Assembly: GCF_020829685.1 (NCBI RefSeq) | Contig: NZ_JAIVFR010000031.1 | Coordinates: 1 to 16,216, forward strand | Length of the DNA stretch: 16,216 bases | Reading direction: 5' to 3' | Origin: Nostoc sp. CHAB 5715 | GTDB lineage: Bacteria; Cyanobacteriota; Cyanobacteriia; Cyanobacteriales; Nostocaceae | Part shown: positions 13,272-16,216 of the stretch, piece after piece | Numbering within the stretch: the stretch's first letter is position 1 | Layout of the letters: every line of letters starts with the position of its first letter | Position numbers and translations under genes: made by a program | Notes under the pieces: generated by a model | Told to the model about the DNA's origin: nothing | Seen by the model: only the letters and a program-made list of their open reading frames with translations | Database searches by the model: none

Positions 13272-14765
13272 TTAATCAGTCATGAAGCCTCCGGTTTTGA
13301 GTTCTTGAATGCTTTCAATCCATGCTTGTTTGATGGCATTAATATCTGTATCTGTGTGTGCTGTGGAGAGAAATCCGCCTTTGTCTCCTTGGCGGAGATG
13401 GATACCTTTTGCTAATAAGTGATAGGAGAGTAAATTCATAGCTGTTGGAGGAATTGCGCTTTGGGAAGCTGCGATCGCAAAGAAGGAACCAAAGGAGGTA
13501 AACTTAATTACTATTCCCTCGTTTTTCATCTCTGTGTTTAAATCGCTCACAAGTTTGCTGGTACGTTGATTCAGTTGTTCATGCAATGGGATTCCCTGAG
13601 TTTTCAGATGCTGTAAAGTGGCACGGGCTGCGGCTAAGGCTAGGGGATGTTTACAAAATGTACCTGCAAAAAAGGTGGTTGGTATTTGGGGTGAGGAGTC
13701 ATCGCCAAAGCGCCATTGTCCGCCGTCGATGTAGTCCATATAACTTGTTTTACCAGCAATTACCGCAAGGGGTAAGCCACCACCAACAATTTTGCTGTAG
13801 GTGGCGATGTCTGCTTGCACGCCAAACCACGCTTGTGCGCCTCCTGGATGAATGCGGAAGCCTGTTACCATTTCGTCAAAAATTAGGACTATGCCGAGTT
13901 GTTGGGTAATTTGGCGCAGTTGGTGGAGAAATTCATGGGGCTGGAGTTCTGGATGACGGCTTTGCACTGGTTCCACTAAAACGGCGGCGAGTTCATGGCG
14001 ATGTTTGCGGATGATGTCTAGCGATCGCTCGTTACCATACTCTAAAATTAAGACATCATAAGCGGCACTAGCAGGAATTCCTATAGCAGCTGGTACGGCT
14101 TTGGGATTAAGATTTGCTGCTAAATTCGCTTCAATTGGTTGTGCTAATTTTCCGAAAAAACTACCAGATTCAGCTTTGTGAGCAATAACTCGACGGATGC
14201 CTTTTTTGACATATTCTGTTCTAGTAGCCCTTACCAGTACAGCATCAAAGTGTCCGTGGTAGGAATTGGTGAAAATGGCAATTTTTTGGCGTTTTGTCGC
14301 TGCACGGGCGATTCTGACGGCAGTCATTACGGCTTCTGTGCCTGTGTTACTAAAAGTAACTCGTTCCATGCCCGTTAAATCGCTGATTAGTTGTGCTACC
14401 TCACCTGCTAAGGTATTTTGCACTCCGATATGCATTCCTCGTTGTAATTGTTCTGCGATCGCAGTTTGCACAAATAATGGATTATGACCACATAAATTTA
14501 TTCCTAATCCCATGAGAATATCGATGTATTCATTGCCATCAATATCCCATAGTCGAGAACCATGAGAACGTTCTACAGCAATGGGATAGCATAATTCTTT
14601 AATTTCTGGGGAAAAGTTAAACCCAATGGAAGTTTTATCCGCCAGTACTGGACGATATTGCTGTGCTAGATTTTTAGAAGTTTGTGTGCGCTGAGTATAT
14701 CTTTGGATGAATGTTTGCAAATACTCTTGCTGCAAATTTTTTGCTTCTTTTTGGATAGCTGTCAT
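13272..14765 (-). CDS. Stand-alone class III PLP aminotransferase of the PKS/NRPS (McyE AMT-like) type
   Basis: The 497-aa protein is related to glutamate-1-semialdehyde aminomutase. Key sites are TGTEA (141-145, phosphate binding), SYHGHFD (168-174), LVEPVQSRHPELQP (263-276), DEM (297-299) and Lys325 in TYSKIVGGGLP, which would bind PLP. The segment around AIGIPASAAYDVLILEYGN (227-245) matches aminotransferase domains fused into cyanobacterial synthases such as McyE, rather than the chlorophyll-pathway enzyme. Those domains turn a beta-keto thioester into a beta-amino one. A related free enzyme, MxcL of myxochelin synthesis, aminates an aldehyde released by a reductase domain. Both uses fit here, because a thioester reductase and a PKS flank it. 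The N-terminal 40 residues may form a linker or carrier-docking helix. No strong ribosome-binding site is seen. Confidence 0.92.
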   Translation of the reverse strand: MTAIQKEAKNLQQEYLQTFIQRYTQRTQTSKNLAQQYRPVLADKTSIGFNFSPEIKELCYPIAVERSHGSRLWDIDGNEYIDILMGLGINLCGHNPLFVQTAIAEQLQRGMHIGVQNTLAGEVAQLISDLTGMERVTFSNTGTEAVMTAVRIARAATKRQKIAIFTNSYHGHFDAVLVRATRTEYVKKGIRRVIAHKAESGSFFGKLAQPIEANLAANLNPKAVPAAIGIPASAAYDVLILEYGNERSLDIIRKHRHELAAVLVEPVQSRHPELQPHEFLHQLRQITQQLGIVLIFDEMVTGFRIHPGGAQAWFGVQADIATYSKIVGGGLPLAVIAGKTSYMDYIDGGQWRFGDDSSPQIPTTFFAGTFCKHPLALAAARATLQHLKTQGIPLHEQLNQRTSKLVSDLNTEMKNEGIVIKFTSFGSFFAIAASQSAIPPTAMNLLSYHLLAKGIHLRQGDKGGFLSTAHTDTDINAIKQAWIESIQELKTGGFMTD

Positions 14766-14810
14766 GGGATTTTTGATTTTAGATTTTTAAAAGAGTTGTG
14801 AAAACTATCG

Positions 14811-14838
14811 AACCGCCAAGCCGCCAAGAGCGCCAAGA
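14811..14838. repeat. CGCCAAG short tandem repeat
   Basis: CCGCCAAG, CCGCCAAG and AGCGCCAAG in a row, between the methyltransferase and aminotransferase genes. This is a short repeat type common in cyanobacterial spacers. Confidence 0.75.
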
Positions 14839-14854
14839 AAAGAAACAGAGAATT

Positions 14855-15760
14855 TCATAATTCATTTAGGACTGCTATATGTGCAGGTTTTCGACAAAGG
14901 AAATAAGCTGAATGTTTGTTATCTATCGTTGTGCTGTCTTCAAGGGTACGAATATCAATATCGACAAAACCAACTTTTTGGAGTAGAGTTTTAATTTCTT
15001 CTGGATAATATCCCCGCACGGGATAACGCATATCCATGCGTTTCCAAGTTTTTTCTTGAGCTTGAAATGCTGATAGTAATCTCAAACGCCAGCGATATAA
15101 AAATTGTAAATTTAAAATTGGAGATAACCCGCGCCAAGTTGTCCGTAGTAGTGATGATGAAGGTTTGGAAGTAGCTTGAAACATTGTGACTTGAAAATAG
15201 CCGATGCTATTACTCGAATTATAATTTGGTGTCAACGTCCAAGCATATTTGTTGGCAATTTCTCCTTCAGCAATTTCACCGTTCCACCAGCGTTGCATTT
15301 GTTCATGATGATTAATATCAAAGAGAAACCAACCGCCATCTTTAAGAGCAGTATACACCCTTTGAAAAACTTGCTGAAGTTCCTGAATTGTCATTATATG
15401 ATTCAGAGAAGCGCTTGTAGAAAAGACAGCATCAAAAACAGGCGGTAATTCAAAATAACGAGCATCTCCCAGCAAAAATTTACCATCTGGGGAATTTTGA
15501 CGAGCATAATTTAACATTTGTTCTGAACCATCAACACCCATTACTTGATAGCCCCGTTCAATTAAGCTTTGCACTAAATGCCCCGTACCACAACACAAAT
15601 CTAGAAGTTGCGCGTTCTCAGTAAGTCGAGGTAAGAGCATTTTTTCTAAGGGTTGCAGTTGATTTTGAGAATACTGTGGCCCCATTGTTTCATTATACAA
15701 CCATGCCCAGGCATCGTATTCGCTATAGCGTTCATTTGGAGAAATAGTTTCAGGTGACAT
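14855..15760 (-). CDS. SAM-dependent class I methyltransferase
   Basis: A 301-aa soluble enzyme expected to transfer a methyl group from S-adenosylmethionine to an O, N or C atom of the pathway product or an intermediate. Motif I is LLDLCCGTG (52-60); the acidic residue that binds the ribose is Asp77 in VMGVDGSEQM; GDARYFELP (98-106) is motif II; and LKDGGWFLFDIN (139-150) is motif III. The C-terminal half includes an Arg/Trp/Leu-rich stretch (about 203-240) that makes it longer than many relatives of about 250 aa. It ends with a YYPEEIKTLLQKVGF block typical of the fold. It lies between the thioester reductase and the aminotransferase on the same strand, so it is probably a tailoring enzyme. 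The methylated atom cannot be predicted. Confidence 0.88.
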   Translation of the reverse strand: MSPETISPNERYSEYDAWAWLYNETMGPQYSQNQLQPLEKMLLPRLTENAQLLDLCCGTGHLVQSLIERGYQVMGVDGSEQMLNYARQNSPDGKFLLGDARYFELPPVFDAVFSTSASLNHIMTIQELQQVFQRVYTALKDGGWFLFDINHHEQMQRWWNGEIAEGEIANKYAWTLTPNYNSSNSIGYFQVTMFQATSKPSSSLLRTTWRGLSPILNLQFLYRWRLRLLSAFQAQEKTWKRMDMRYPVRGYYPEEIKTLLQKVGFVDIDIRTLEDSTTIDNKHSAYFLCRKPAHIAVLNEL

Positions 15761-15814
15761 ATTAAGTAAAACAGGTTTTAGATTTTGGTGATTGTAAATT
15801 AATATAAAAATTTT

Positions 15815-16216
15815 TTAATTTTTAACTTTAACCATTGCAGGTGCTTCCATCCAACCAGCTTTTATCAGATAATTAAGGTAAATCTGAATTAAATTCCCGT
15901 CAATGATAGGAGGTGATATCACTCCATTTAATGCTTGTTGGGTATTGCGATCGCTAAATTGTAATCTTACTTGATTATTAGTTTGATTGCGAGTAAATAA
16001 CGACACGAGAGGATATAAAATATGTTCTGGTGAATGGTTGGCAATTTCTAGTAGTTGATTGTGCCATTGCTCATAAGGGACTTTTTTAATTGAGTAGCCC
16101 ATCTTTTGTAATTGCTCAAAGATAATATCTGAGGAAACAGGTTGAGACTGAACTAAGTGGAAAATTTCACCAAAAGATGGTATTGACGATAATTCAACAA
16201 TGGCACGACTTACATA
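15815..16216 (-). CDS. Thioester reductase domain, C-terminal end (cut by window edge)
   Basis: The frame is open from the right edge to a stop at 15815, giving 133 residues. They read YVSRAIVELSSIPSFGEIFH, then LVQSQPVSSDIIFEQL, then MGYSIKKVPYEQW. This is the C-terminal substrate-binding part of the SDR-type thioester reductase domain that ends many cyanobacterial NRPSs. The domain releases the chain from its carrier as an aldehyde (or alcohol) with NAD(P)H. The Rossmann part and catalytic Tyr/Lys are outside the window. The ATG at 16102 inside this frame is internal, not a start. The gene is probably the last part of an NRPS, or a hybrid, that reads leftward into this cluster. Confidence 0.85.
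   Translation of the reverse strand, partial: YVSRAIVELSSIPSFGEIFHLVQSQPVSSDIIFEQLQKMGYSIKKVPYEQWHNQLLEIANHSPEHILYPLVSLFTRNQTNNQVRLQFSDRNTQQALNGVISPPIIDGNLIQIYLNYLIKAGWMEAPAMVKVKN

Overview
The window looks like cyanobacterial chromosome, probably from a filamentous Nostocales-type strain. The HIP1 octamer GCGATCGC recurs (for example 2716, 3543, 3838, 4163, 4353, 5514). Spacers are full of the short palindromic and tandem repeats typical of that group, and the coding regions most resemble Nostoc-like proteins. Every gene I can support lies on the minus strand, so gene order reads from right to left.

Right half (16216 to 6479): one arm of an NRPS/PKS natural-product cluster. In reading order it holds the C-terminal end of a thioester-reductase domain (cut by the window edge), a SAM methyltransferase, a stand-alone class III aminotransferase of the type found fused into McyE-like synthases, a 92-aa protein of unknown function, an MbtH-like protein, two small proteins that overlap by ATGA and look like diverged copies of each other, and a one-module type I PKS (KS-AT-KR-ACP). 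The reductase should release an NRPS product as aldehyde or alcohol. The aminotransferase could then aminate that aldehyde, or it could aminate a beta-keto group made by the PKS, whose KR has a damaged nucleotide-binding loop. I do not recognise the product.

Left half (1 to 5720): a class II aldolase-family gene (partial) overlapping a cysteine-dioxygenase-like cupin, an RluA-type pseudouridine synthase with a long N-terminal extension, and a multi-spanning membrane protein with a signal peptide. Two gene-poor stretches (1033-2601 and 5721-6478) are packed with repeats. The first carries the N-terminal remnant of an IscB-like (RRXRR/PLMP) nuclease with a structured HEARO/omega-RNA-like region just upstream, that is, a decayed OMEGA locus. 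Beside it is one copy of a repeat element with conserved ends and a variable tandem array, split by a small inverted-repeat element, followed by two nested inverted-repeat elements. The second stretch carries a second, unsplit copy of the variable-array element and a second member of the inner inverted-repeat family.

Short repeats have also entered genes: GC-rich palindromic or heptameric repeats sit in frame in the pseudouridine synthase and twice in the PKS, and a ten-copy 9-bp repeat supplies the stop codon of one cluster gene. No tRNA, rRNA, CRISPR array or intact transposase gene was seen.
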